Positions 1 to 7,403 of a stretch of 21,519 nucleotides of DNA are shown here, piece by piece. A program made the position numbers and the translations under genes. The stretch spans positions 1 to 21,519 of the forward strand of contig DATAZV010000144.1 of the NCBI GenBank assembly GCA_036271855.1, read 5' to 3'. This DNA is from JAQGMJ01 sp036271855. Lineage in GTDB: Bacteria; Pseudomonadota; Gammaproteobacteria; Burkholderiales; JAEUOS01. Under the pieces are notes generated by a model, which was given only the letters and a program-made list of their open reading frames with translations, was not told the DNA's origin and searched no databases. Numbering within the stretch: position 1 is the stretch's first letter; every line of letters starts with the position of its first letter.

Positions 1-810
1 GTCCGTATACATGCGCGAATATCTCCAGGCCGCAAGGGCGGGTGCCGAAATGAGGCTACGGTGGCAGCGGATGTCCATCCAGAGAGGAGATTGGGCGCAC
101 CAGTTTCCCGCGGCATCGGCATCGGCGGGGCAATTCAACCCGGTCCGGACGTTGAACAGGGGGTTACCTTCGCCCGAGGCGAACGAATCGCCCAGCGAAA
201 CGACCAGTACGTCACGCGGATCGGCGTTCGCCGACGTGGCTGCGACTTCCACATATTCGCCTTGGGCATTCGCTGCCCGGATGCTCGCTTCCAGCAGCGT
301 CGCCGGCGGAATATCCAGGGCGACGCCCAGGCACGACGTTTGACCCGAGACAACCGCGCCGTTCACCTTCCATTCGCAACGCGCCTTTGCCAGCCCGGGC
401 GCCCCTTCAACGGACGCGGTGATCCGGAATGAGGGTGCCTGCGCGGCCAGCAGTTTTCCACCCCGGGCGTAGGTCAACCTGACCGGCTCCCAGGCGATTC
501 CGTAGGGCAAGCCGGCGGCACCGGGAACGAGATTCACCAGGTCGGGAAATTCGGCGCTCTCCCCCGGCCTGGCGGCAGGCGTGCCAGCGCCGTTTCGCGT
601 ACTTGAAGAGGCCCGCAACAACAGGCGGTTCAGATCGGCGCCGAACTGCTTCTCGTCAGCGGCCGAACCAAAGAGCTTGAACCGGTGTTCTATCTGCCAG
701 TTGATGGTGGCCGCCCCGCAGAGGGAAGGCGCGATGCAAACCAGAAGTGCCGCAAGAGCCGTCCTGCATCGACTGCCTGGACCTTCTTTAGCCAGCTCCG
801 GAATTGACAT
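1..810 (-). CDS. Secreted SGNH/GDSL-family hydrolase, C-terminus beyond window edge
   Basis: An open minus-strand frame of 270 codons starts at ATG 810 and reaches base 1 with no stop, so the 3' end is missing. Residues 15-35 look like a signal peptide (Arg-rich start, then a hydrophobic run ending in CGAA), suggesting export. Residues 200-216 contain VVSLGDSFASGEGNP, the block I of SGNH/GDSL esterases; Ser209 would be the nucleophile. W..DIRCHRS near residues 244-252 also fits this group. The Asn and Asp/His blocks lie outside the window. Residues 110-195, before the catalytic block, look beta-rich with a possible disulfide (Cys145-Cys160) and could be an Ig-like module; this is inference. 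The ATG is preceded by GGGGAA, a modest ribosome site. The substrate (acyl ester, acetylated polysaccharide or lipid) cannot be told. It lies 226 bp downstream of the LuxR-type gene on the same strand. Confidence 0.8.
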   Translation of the reverse strand, partial: MSIPELAKEGPGSRCRTALAALLVCIAPSLCGAATINWQIEHRFKLFGSAADEKQFGADLNRLLLRASSSTRNGAGTPAARPGESAEFPDLVNLVPGAAGLPYGIAWEPVRLTYARGGKLLAAQAPSFRITASVEGAPGLAKARCEWKVNGAVVSGQTSCLGVALDIPPATLLEASIRAANAQGEYVEVAATSANADPRDVLVVSLGDSFASGEGNPLFNVRTGLNCPADADAAGNWCAQSPLWMDIRCHRSLISAPALAAWRYSRMYTD

Positions 811-1036
811 CGAATTTCCCCGAAAAAATATCCGCGGCCAGCGCACTGCGATGACCGTCGCACAATATCCGCCTGGCCTTGCCTGACGCAGGCCACGACC
901 ACTACAAAGTCCAATTGTCATCACGCACACCTGCCTTGCAAATCCTTCAAATGAAGGAGGTTGCGATGATCCGACCGCGTTTCCTCCGATCCGTAGGCGC
1001 GCCACGGTCGCACCTGAATCTTGCCTGCCGTATTTC

Positions 1037-2182
1037 TTACACCCTCATATCCGGCAACGACAACAACTCCGCCACCATCTCCGCCTGCTTTCCCGTCCCT
1101 GTCTTGCGAAAAACGTTGTCAAGTTGCGTACGCACTGTGGTTGGCTGCACCCTTAGCTCTTGCGCCGTCTGTTTGATCGAGCGCCCAAGCGCGACGTGCG
1201 CCGCCACCCGCGCCTCGGCCGGCGTGAGTCCATAAGCCGCCATCAGGAAATCCACGTCCGGCAGGGTGCTTTTGCCGGGGTCGGAAAATGCAGCCATCAT
1301 CAGACGCTGCGGGCCGAACACTCCCATCACCGATTGCGGATGCAGCGGACTGATGAAGCCTTTCAGGGGGCGCTGGCCGGGACGTTCGAGCGAGAGGATC
1401 TGCGCTACCGCGGCGGGCGGGTTACAGGTGATCGGCATCCCGGGCAGATCGGTTTGAAAACTGCGAAGCGCGCCGGCGATGCGCCGCGCGGCGATGGCAT
1501 CGCAACACGAGAGGCGTTCTCCTTCCAGGCGCAGCAGCGCACCCGGTTCATCCAGCGCATGGCGCGCTGCGGTGTTCATGTGCACCACCTGCCCATCCAT
1601 CTTGATCAGAAATACCGGGTAGCGCAGACGGTTGACGATTTCCACCCCCACCAGCGCCTGCGACGAATAGACGTAGTTGTTGAGCGAAAGCCTCGTCGCG
1701 CGCTCCAGATGCGGAGCGATGGCGTCGGCGCGCGCGGTCTGTTCGCGGCTCACCGGCAGCAGGCCGAGCGCCTGGTGCAGGCTCAGCACCATCGAAATGT
1801 TCTCGTCTTCGTACACCTTGCAGCCTGCGACATATCGCAGGCCATTCGGAATGATCAGGCCCTGATAGAAAGGGTCCTGAGCGACGAATTCGTCGCTCAG
1901 CAATTCGTGGCAATACAGCCAGATGCCGGGGGCGTCCGCCAGCAGCACCTTGACCCGCGGATCGATGGCGCAATAGCGCCGCACGTACTCCAGCTCCGCG
2001 TCCTGGCTGACGTTGGCGGTGGCCGAGAAGGAGATCAGCCCCAAGCGCCGGTCCACCGCCATCAGCTGGATGGCAGTGACGCCGACGTAGAGACGGATAC
2101 GCTCAAGTGCCGCCGGCCAGCACGTCTTGTCGACGGCCGCATCGTAGATCGAGGCGACGAGTTCCATGCTGGGGCTATTCAT
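1037..2182 (-). CDS. LuxR-family transcriptional regulator (orphan, no receiver domain)
   Basis: A 381-residue protein ending in a LuxR-type helix-turn-helix at about residues 318-377 (LTPAEARVAAHVALGRS, then QPTTVRTQLDNVFRKTG). The TPAEARVA and TVRTQLDNVFRKTG stretches are family hallmarks. There is no phospho-receiver with an Asp pocket. The N-terminal 300 residues look like a sensory region; the part around VHMNTAARHALDEPG resembles a PAS-like fold, but no ligand can be named. The start at 2182 has GGAG about 7 bases upstream; a second Met five codons in is possible. The regulator is transcribed toward the secreted hydrolase at 1-810 and might control it, which is inference from position only. 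No clear terminator follows it. Confidence 0.88.
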   Translation of the reverse strand: MNSPSMELVASIYDAAVDKTCWPAALERIRLYVGVTAIQLMAVDRRLGLISFSATANVSQDAELEYVRRYCAIDPRVKVLLADAPGIWLYCHELLSDEFVAQDPFYQGLIIPNGLRYVAGCKVYEDENISMVLSLHQALGLLPVSREQTARADAIAPHLERATRLSLNNYVYSSQALVGVEIVNRLRYPVFLIKMDGQVVHMNTAARHALDEPGALLRLEGERLSCCDAIAARRIAGALRSFQTDLPGMPITCNPPAAVAQILSLERPGQRPLKGFISPLHPQSVMGVFGPQRLMMAAFSDPGKSTLPDVDFLMAAYGLTPAEARVAAHVALGRSIKQTAQELRVQPTTVRTQLDNVFRKTGTGKQAEMVAELLSLPDMRV

Positions 2183-2305
2183 TGCGCAGCTCCGTATTGT
2201 TGATTCTTGGTGCGGAAGGCGGCCTTGCGCTTAGAGCTTATGCGCTATGCAAATGAATATCCATAATCCTTAAGTTGTACTAAATTGCCATTAAGACAAT
2301 GTCGT

Positions 2306-2324
2306 ATGCCAGCGGCATTGGCAT
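2306..2324. promoter_or_regulatory. Inverted repeat ATGCCA-N7-TGGCAT upstream of the LuxR-type gene
   Basis: A 6-7-6 dyad, perfect in both arms, sits about 125 bp upstream of the regulator's start codon in an otherwise AT-rich intergenic stretch. The size (19 bp) fits a site for a dimeric helix-turn-helix protein, possibly the regulator itself. No convincing -35/-10 pair could be placed next to it, so its role is inferred from symmetry and position only. Confidence 0.35.
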
Positions 2325-2391
2325 TTGTTGTTAGCCCAGACCGTGAGGGGCGACCAAGGCGCGGCCATTTTCCTTAATTGACCGCACGAAT

Positions 2392-2429
2392 AAAAAAACG
2401 GCCGGCTGCGTCGCGCAGCCGGCCGTTTT
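2392..2429 (-). terminator. Intrinsic terminator of htpG
   Basis: A perfect 12-bp GC-rich stem (CGGCCGGCTGCG at 2399-2410 with CGCAGCCGGCCG at 2414-2425) encloses a 3-base loop. Read on the minus strand it is followed by seven T residues (2398 down to 2392). It begins 19 bp after the htpG stop codon. The plus-strand side has only four T residues, and no plus-strand gene ends here, so its main job is to end htpG transcription before the LuxR-type gene. Confidence 0.93.
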
Positions 2430-2447
2430 GTCGTTGTACCCGGCGGC

Positions 2448-4340
2448 TTACTTCGCCGCGGCCGCCATCAGCATTTCGTTGATCCGCTTGACGAATCCCG
2501 CCGGGTCTTCCAGTTGCCCGCCCTCGGCCAGCAGCGCCTGGTCGAACAACAGGCGCGACCAATCGTCGAACCGGGTCTCTTCATATTTCAGGCGTGTCAC
2601 CAGCGGGTGCTTGGGGTTGATTTCCAGGATCGGCTGCGAATCGGGCGCCTTCTGGCCGGCGGCCTTGAGCAGGCGCGCGAGATTGCCGCTCATGTCGAAC
2701 TGGTCCGACACCAGGCAGGCGGGGGAGTCGGTGAGGCGGTGGGTGACGCGCACTTCCTTCACCTTGTCGCCCAGCGCTTCCTTGATCTTGGTGGTGAGGT
2801 CCTTGAACTCGGCCTCGCTGTCCTTTTGCTCCTTTTTCTCGGCTTCGTCTTCCAGCTTGCCGAGATCGAGGTCGCCCTTGGCCACCGACACCAGTTGCTT
2901 GCCGTCGAACTCCATCAGGTGCGAAGCCAGCCACTCGTCGACGCGCTCGTACAGCAGTACCACTTCGATGCCCTTTTTGCGGAACACTTCCAGGTGCGGG
3001 CTGTTCTTCGCCGCCAGGAAGGAGTCGGCGGTGACGTAGTAGATCTTGTCCTGGCCTTCCTTCATCCGGCCGACGTACTCGGCGAGCGAGACGTTCTGCT
3101 CTTCGCTGTCGTTGTGGGTGGTGGCAAAGCGCAGCAGCTTGGCGATGCGCTCCTTGTTGCCCATGTCCTCGCCCGCGCCCTCCTTCATCACGCGGCCGAA
3201 TTCCTTCCAGAAGCCGGCGTACTTTTCCTTCTGGTTTTCCGCCAGTTCTTCCAGCAGCGAGAGCACGCGCTTGGTCGAGCCTTCGCGGATGGCGCGCACG
3301 TCGCGCGACTCCTGCAGGATTTCGCGCGAGACGTTCAGCGGCAGGTCGTTGGAGTCGATCACGCCCTTGACGAAGCGCAGGTACTGCGGCAGCAGCTGCT
3401 CGGCGTCGTCCATGATGAAGACGCGGCGCACATAGAGCTTGATGCCGTGCTTGCGCTCACGCTCGAACAGGTCGAAGGGCGCGTGCTGCGGCACATAGAG
3501 CAGCTGGATGTACTCCTGCCGGCCTTCGACGCGATTGTGCGTGTAGGCCAGCGCCGGCTCGCTGTCGTGCGCGACGTGCTTGTAGAACTCCTGGTACTGC
3601 TCTTCGGTGATGTCGTTTTTCGAGCGGGTCCACAGGGCCGTGGCCTGGTTGACGGTTTCGTCCTCGGCCAGGGTCACGTACTCGTTCTTGTCCTTGTCCC
3701 ACTCCTCCTTTTTCATCAGGATGGGCAGGGTGATGTGATCGGAATACTTGGTGATGATGGACTTCAGCTTCCAGCTGGATAGCAGTTCGTCCTCATCCTC
3801 GCGCAATTCCAGGATCACGTCGGTGCCGCGGCCGGCCTTTTCCGCCGGGTCGAGGGTGAAGTCGCCCTCGCCCGCCGACTCCCATTTCACCGCCTCGGCC
3901 GAGCCGGCGCGGCGGGTGATCACGGTGATCTTTTTCGCCACGATGAAGCCGGAATAAAAGCCGACACCGAACTGGCCGATCAGATTGGCGTCCTTCGCCT
4001 GGTCGCCGGAAAGCTTGCTGAAGAACTCCTTGGTGCCGGACTTGGCGATGGTGCCGAGGTTGGAAATCGCCTCCTCGCGGCTCATGCCGATGCCGTTGTC
4101 CGAAATGGTGATGGTGCGCGCCGCCTTGTCGAAAGCCACGCGGACTTTCAGGTCCGGATCGTCGCCATACAGGCCGTTGTCGGCCAGCGCCTCGAAGCGC
4201 AGCTTGTCGCAGGCGTCCGAAGCGTTGGAAATCAGTTCGCGCAGGAAAATCTCCTTGTTCGAGTACAAGGAGTGGATCATCAGGTGCAGGAGTTGTTTGA
4301 CTTCGGCCTGAAAAGCCAGGGTTTCGTGCTGTGCGCCCAT
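2448..4340 (-). CDS. htpG: Molecular chaperone HtpG (bacterial Hsp90)
   Basis: A 630-residue ATP-dependent chaperone of the cytoplasm, close to the usual family length (about 625). The N-terminal GHKL ATPase motifs are present: EIFLRELISNASDACDKLRF (Glu35 and Asn39), ISDNGIGMS (Asp81) and GQFGVGFYSGF. The middle domain carries DLPLNVSREILQE. The frame stays open 49 codons further upstream, but the start at 4340 (MGAQHETLAFQAEVKQ) is preferred: it has AGAGGA about 8 bases upstream and matches the usual HtpG N-terminus. Upstream lies a sigma-32 promoter match and downstream a strong terminator, so it is probably a single-gene heat-shock unit. It is divergent from the binding-protein gene at 4673. 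Confidence 0.98.
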   Translation of the reverse strand: MGAQHETLAFQAEVKQLLHLMIHSLYSNKEIFLRELISNASDACDKLRFEALADNGLYGDDPDLKVRVAFDKAARTITISDNGIGMSREEAISNLGTIAKSGTKEFFSKLSGDQAKDANLIGQFGVGFYSGFIVAKKITVITRRAGSAEAVKWESAGEGDFTLDPAEKAGRGTDVILELREDEDELLSSWKLKSIITKYSDHITLPILMKKEEWDKDKNEYVTLAEDETVNQATALWTRSKNDITEEQYQEFYKHVAHDSEPALAYTHNRVEGRQEYIQLLYVPQHAPFDLFERERKHGIKLYVRRVFIMDDAEQLLPQYLRFVKGVIDSNDLPLNVSREILQESRDVRAIREGSTKRVLSLLEELAENQKEKYAGFWKEFGRVMKEGAGEDMGNKERIAKLLRFATTHNDSEEQNVSLAEYVGRMKEGQDKIYYVTADSFLAAKNSPHLEVFRKKGIEVVLLYERVDEWLASHLMEFDGKQLVSVAKGDLDLGKLEDEAEKKEQKDSEAEFKDLTTKIKEALGDKVKEVRVTHRLTDSPACLVSDQFDMSGNLARLLKAAGQKAPDSQPILEINPKHPLVTRLKYEETRFDDWSRLLFDQALLAEGGQLEDPAGFVKRINEMLMAAAAK

Positions 4341-4404
4341 GGGGGTATTCCTCTTTATTCGCTTGAAGTTGATGTCCCGGCCGGAAAACCGGAATTTGCC
4401 CCTG

Positions 4405-4433
4405 ACTTCGGGGCCTGGGCACGGGATTTCAAG
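4405..4433 (-). promoter_or_regulatory. Sigma-32 (heat-shock) promoter of htpG
   Basis: On the minus strand CTTGAAA (4433-4427) is followed after 13 bases by CCCCGAAGT (4413-4405). This matches the known sigma-32 pattern CTTGAAA, 11-16 bases, CCCCATnT in the whole -35 and the CCCC core of the -10. Initiation would fall near 4398, giving a leader of about 60 bases. htpG is a classical RpoH target, which supports the call; the -10 deviates from consensus. Confidence 0.7.
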
Positions 4434-4485
4434 TGCCCGCGGGCCGGGGTGCGCAGTATAGCCAAAGCGGGTAACAGCAGGCGCC

Positions 4486-4498
4486 ATGACTACGTCAT
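4486..4498. promoter_or_regulatory. Short dyad ATGAC-TAC-GTCAT
   Basis: A perfect 5-3-5 inverted repeat lies between the divergent htpG and LivJ-type genes, about 50 bp upstream of the sigma-32 promoter. It could be an operator for either gene, but a dyad of this size may occur by chance. Confidence 0.2.
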
Positions 4499-4672
4499 CC
4501 CGGTTGCCGCCCGCGCGTGACCAAAGTTAACAATTTCCAGGCCTTATAAGCGACATGCACGGCCGATAAGCTCTAACATTCACGTATTCCTGTTGGGATA
4601 CCTGATTTCCCTTTGGGTCCGGTGGGTGTGCGCCGCCGCCAACAAGTCCAAGAAGATTGTTAAGGAGTTCAG

Positions 4673-5815
4673 ATGGATCGCCGCCAATTCAATGCACTGT
4701 TCGGAACCTTCGCCGCCCTTGCCGCACTGCCGCGCGCAGCCCATGCGGAGAACGGGGTCGACGCCAGCACCATCGTGCTCGGCCAGTCGTGCCCGCTCAC
4801 CGGCCCGGCCGGAGAACTGGGGACGGAAATGCGCCTGGGCGCGCAACTGCATTTCAACGACATCAACCAGAAGGGCGGCATCTTCGGCCGCCAGATCAAG
4901 CTCTCCACCCTGGACGACGGCTACGAGCCCGACCGCGCCGCGGCCAACACCAAAAAGCTGATCGAGGACGAGCGCGTGTTCGCCCTGTTCGGCTACGTCG
5001 GCACGCCTACATCGAATGCGGCACTGCCGATTTTCACCAAGGCCCAGGTACCGTTCTTCGGCGCCTTTACCGGCGCCGAATCGCTGCGCAAGCCGTTCAA
5101 CCGCAACATCTTCAACATCCGCGCCAGCTATTTCGACGAGACCGAAAAGATCGTCGAACAGCTGACCAACCTGGGCATCAAGAGCATTGCCGTGCTGTAC
5201 CAGAACGACGCCTACGGCCAGGCCGGCCTGGCGGGGGTGACGCGAGCCCTGACCAAGCGCAACATGAAAATCACCGCCCAGGCCACGGTGGAGCGCAACA
5301 CAGTGGCCGTCGACCCCGCGGTCAAGGTACTGGTGCCGGCGCAGCCGGATGTGATCGTCATGATCTCGGCGTACAAGTCGATCGCCGCCTTCGTCAAGGC
5401 ATCGAAAAAGGCCGGCTATGTCGGCCAGTATCACAACGTGTCTTTCGTCGGCGCACGCGCGCTGGCCAACGAACTGGGGCCCGACGGCCACGGCGTGGCG
5501 ATCTCGCAGGTCGTGCCCTTCCCCTACGCTGCCTCGATCCCGATCGTGCGCGAATACCAGCAGGTGCTGAAGGCCGGCAGCACCGCCGCCATCTCCTTCA
5601 CCAGCCTGGAAGGCTACCTCGCGGCCAAGGTGTTCGTCGAAGGCCTGCGCCGCACCGGCAAGGACCTGACGCGCGACAAGCTGATCGCGGCCTTCGAGAC
5701 CATGCGCAATGTGGACTTCGGTGGTTTCAACATCAACTTCAGCCCGGACAGCCACAACGGCTCAAGCTTTGTCGAGCTGACTATCATCGGGCGCGAAAAC
5801 AACTTCATCCACTGA
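4673..5815 (+). CDS. ABC transporter substrate-binding protein, LivJ/Peripla_BP_6 type (orphan)
   Basis: A 380-residue periplasmic binding protein of the branched-chain amino acid/urea/amide class. Residues 1-25 form a signal peptide ending AHA; the start MDRRQFNALFG has a twin-arginine pattern and may use Tat export. After it come IVLGQSCPLTGPAGELG, the typical first strand and ligand loop, then GAQLHFNDINQKGGIFGR and LYQNDAYGQAGLAGV, all hallmarks of the family. AAGGAG lies 7 bases before the ATG, a strong ribosome site. No LivH, LivM, LivG or LivF gene lies in the window, so it either serves a transporter encoded elsewhere or acts as a sensor partner. The next genes are a different ABC class 182 bp on. 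The ligand cannot be told from sequence. Confidence 0.92.
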   Translation: MDRRQFNALFGTFAALAALPRAAHAENGVDASTIVLGQSCPLTGPAGELGTEMRLGAQLHFNDINQKGGIFGRQIKLSTLDDGYEPDRAAANTKKLIEDERVFALFGYVGTPTSNAALPIFTKAQVPFFGAFTGAESLRKPFNRNIFNIRASYFDETEKIVEQLTNLGIKSIAVLYQNDAYGQAGLAGVTRALTKRNMKITAQATVERNTVAVDPAVKVLVPAQPDVIVMISAYKSIAAFVKASKKAGYVGQYHNVSFVGARALANELGPDGHGVAISQVVPFPYAASIPIVREYQQVLKAGSTAAISFTSLEGYLAAKVFVEGLRRTGKDLTRDKLIAAFETMRNVDFGGFNINFSPDSHNGSSFVELTIIGRENNFIH

Positions 5816-5977
5816 GGCCGGATCACCAGGTGCGCGGCCCCTGGAGGGGGCTGCCTGCGGGTCGCCGCACAGGCGCCCGCTTTCTCCTAAAATAGCCCGG
5901 TACCGTCCAGGCGCCGATCAGAGCGCGGGCGCGGCGCCCGCACGGCTGCCGCGCCCGGGCGGTGTAATTCTTCCAAC

Positions 5978-5983
5978 TACAAT
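5978..5983 (+). promoter_or_regulatory. Possible -10 element (TACAAT) before the ABC importer operon
   Basis: TACAAT matches the sigma-70 -10 at five of six bases and lies 14 bp before the ATG at 5998. There is no recognisable -35 at 16-18 bp, so it would need an activator. Initiation would leave a very short leader, and no Shine-Dalgarno sequence is visible before the ATG. The 182-bp gap also holds a GC-rich hairpin (GCGGGCGC at 5925-5932 with GCGCCCGC at 5934-5941) without a T-tract, which may mark the end of the preceding gene. Confidence 0.3.
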
Positions 5984-5997
5984 CTTAGACAAAGCCC

Positions 5998-7329
5998 ATG
6001 AAGCCCGCCGCGTTTCCGCATCTCCTGTGCGCAGCCTTGCTGTGCGCAGCCACCCACCTGGCGCATGCCCAGTCCGGCACGCTCACCGTCGTCACCTCCT
6101 TCCCGAAAGAACTCACCGAGACCTACAAGAAGGCTTTCGAGGCGAAAAATCCGGGCTTGAAGGTGGAAATCCTCAACAAGAACACCACCGCCGGCATCGC
6201 CTTCGTGCGCGAGACCGCCGTCGGCAGCCGGCCCGACGTGTTCTGGGCCTCCGCGCCCGACGCCTTCGAGGTGCTGGCCAAAGACGGCCTGCTGACCAAA
6301 TACGACGGCGCCAACAAGGCGGTGCCGGCGAAAATCGGCGCCTACCCGATCAACGACCCAAACGGCTTTTACTACGGCCAGGCCCTTGCCGGCTATGGCC
6401 TGATGTGGAACACCCGCTACCTCAAGGCGCACAAGCTGCCGGAGCCGCGCGAATGGGCGGACCTGGTCAAGCCGGTGTATTTCGGCCATGTGGCCACCTC
6501 TTCCCCCTCGCGCTCCGGCACCACCCACCTGACGGTGGAAACCATCCTGCAGGGCGAGGGCTGGACCCGCGGCTGGTCGCAGGTGCTGCAGATTTCGGGC
6601 AACTCGGCGGCGATCACCGAGCGCAGCTTCGGCGTGCCCGAGGGGGTCTCCAACGGCCAGTACGGCATCGGCCTGGTGATCGACTTTTTCGGCCTGGCGG
6701 CGAAGACCTCAGGCTTTCCGGTGGAGTTCATCTACCCCTCGGTCACGGCCATCGTGCCGGCGAACATCGGCCTGGTGAACGGCGCGAAAAACGCCGATGC
6801 CGGCAAGAAATTCATCGCCTATGCCTTGGGCGAAGAGGGTCAGAACCTGCTGTTCGACCCCAAGGTGAGCCGCCTGCCGGTGCTACCGCCCGCCTACGCC
6901 AAGGCGCCCAAGGGCTACCCCAATCCCTTCAGCGGCAGCATCAAGGCGAAGGTCAATTTCGACTCGCATCTGTCCGAAGCACGCTATTACCTGGTGGTGT
7001 CGCTGTTCGACCAGACCATCACCTTCCGCCACAAGGAATTGCAGGCCGCCACCAAGGCAATCGGCGAAGCCGCCGCCAAACTGGCCGCCAAGCCGAACGC
7101 ACAGGGACAAAAGCTGCTGGCCGACGCGCGTGACGCTGCCTTCAGTCCGGTGGTGGACGAGGCGCGCTCGCGCGATGCGGGCTTTTTGCAGGTGTTCCGC
7201 TCGACCAAAAAGAGCGCGGAAAACACCAAGCAACTGACCGCGCTGGAAGAGCGCTGGAGCACTGAAGCCAAAAGCAACTATGCCCGCGCGGTCGACCTGG
7301 CACAGCAGGCAGGGGCGCTGGCGAAATAA
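5998..7329 (+). CDS. ABC transporter substrate-binding protein, Fe3+/phosphonate-like class, extended C-terminus
   Basis: A 443-residue periplasmic protein. Residues 1-24 are a signal peptide (cleavage after LAHA). The body starts TLTVVTSFPKELTETYKKAF and has RPDVFWASAPDAFEVLAKDGLL, the FbpA/AfuA-like bacterial extracellular solute-binding class. Ferric-binding members usually use a Tyr-Tyr pair; here the corresponding stretch reads VIDFFGLA (Phe230-Phe231), so iron is unlikely. The protein is about 100 residues longer than usual: residues 330-443 form an Ala/Lys-rich, mostly helical extension of unknown role. Relatives transport 2-aminoethylphosphonate, sugar phosphates or phosphoglycerate; which applies here is open. 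It is first in an operon with the permease and ATPase. No Shine-Dalgarno is obvious; the start is chosen from the signal peptide. Confidence 0.88.
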   Translation: MKPAAFPHLLCAALLCAATHLAHAQSGTLTVVTSFPKELTETYKKAFEAKNPGLKVEILNKNTTAGIAFVRETAVGSRPDVFWASAPDAFEVLAKDGLLTKYDGANKAVPAKIGAYPINDPNGFYYGQALAGYGLMWNTRYLKAHKLPEPREWADLVKPVYFGHVATSSPSRSGTTHLTVETILQGEGWTRGWSQVLQISGNSAAITERSFGVPEGVSNGQYGIGLVIDFFGLAAKTSGFPVEFIYPSVTAIVPANIGLVNGAKNADAGKKFIAYALGEEGQNLLFDPKVSRLPVLPPAYAKAPKGYPNPFSGSIKAKVNFDSHLSEARYYLVVSLFDQTITFRHKELQAATKAIGEAAAKLAAKPNAQGQKLLADARDAAFSPVVDEARSRDAGFLQVFRSTKKSAENTKQLTALEERWSTEAKSNYARAVDLAQQAGALAK

Positions 7330-7330
7330 A

Positions 7331-7350
7331 TTGCGCACGCCCCGGCGCAA
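7331..7350 (+). other. Intercistronic hairpin after the binding-protein gene
   Basis: TTGCGC (7331-7336) and GCGCAA (7345-7350) form a 6-bp stem with an 8-base loop, starting 1 base after the stop codon and ending 53 bp before the permease start. There is no T-tract, so full termination is unlikely. Such hairpins often stabilise the binding-protein part of ABC mRNAs so that it is made in excess; applying that here is inference. Confidence 0.35.
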
Positions 7351-7403
7351 CTTCCGCATGCCTCGCCCGCGACGCGTTTTCCGGGTAACGCCATGAGCCG
7401 CGC

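Larger units (their letters stand above)
4341..4672. other. Divergent intergenic region between htpG and the LivJ-type gene
   Basis: This 332-bp gap holds the upstream signals of two divergent genes. The htpG side has the sigma-32 match at 4405-4433 and a TATACT hexamer on the minus strand near 4457-4462 without a good -35. A short dyad lies at 4486-4498. The side facing the binding-protein gene is AT-richer (4525-4600) with TATAAG and TAACAT hexamers, but no spaced -35/-10 pair convinces me. No small gene is seen here. Confidence 0.6.

Noticed and set aside
882..895. Short GCCTG-ACG-CAGGC hairpin near 882 as a LuxR-gene terminator
   Set aside because: A 5-bp stem without a T-tract on either strand, about 140 bp after the gene end; too weak to call.
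966..1235. Plus-strand ATG with a strong AAGGAGG upstream, leading an 89-codon frame
   Set aside because: Most of the frame is antisense to the 3' end of the LuxR-type gene, and the product has no recognisable feature. The ribosome-site match alone is not enough to call a gene.
1160..2203. A 347-codon plus-strand frame opposite the LuxR-type gene
   Set aside because: Shadow frame; the minus-strand product has a clear helix-turn-helix.
2514..3782. A 422-codon plus-strand frame opposite htpG
   Set aside because: Antisense shadow of a highly conserved chaperone gene; composition is Leu/Val/Gln/His-rich noise.
4341..4400. RNA thermometer in the htpG leader
   Set aside because: AUUCC in the leader could pair with GGAAU at the ribosome site, but five base pairs with no further support is not enough without folding.
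2448..4487. A longer htpG product starting at 4487
   Set aside because: The extra 49 residues cover the sigma-32 promoter and leader and are not part of the HtpG family; ATG 4340 has the ribosome site.
4580..5755. A 391-codon minus-strand frame opposite the LivJ-type gene
   Set aside because: The plus-strand frame has a strong ribosome site, signal peptide and family motifs; this one has none.
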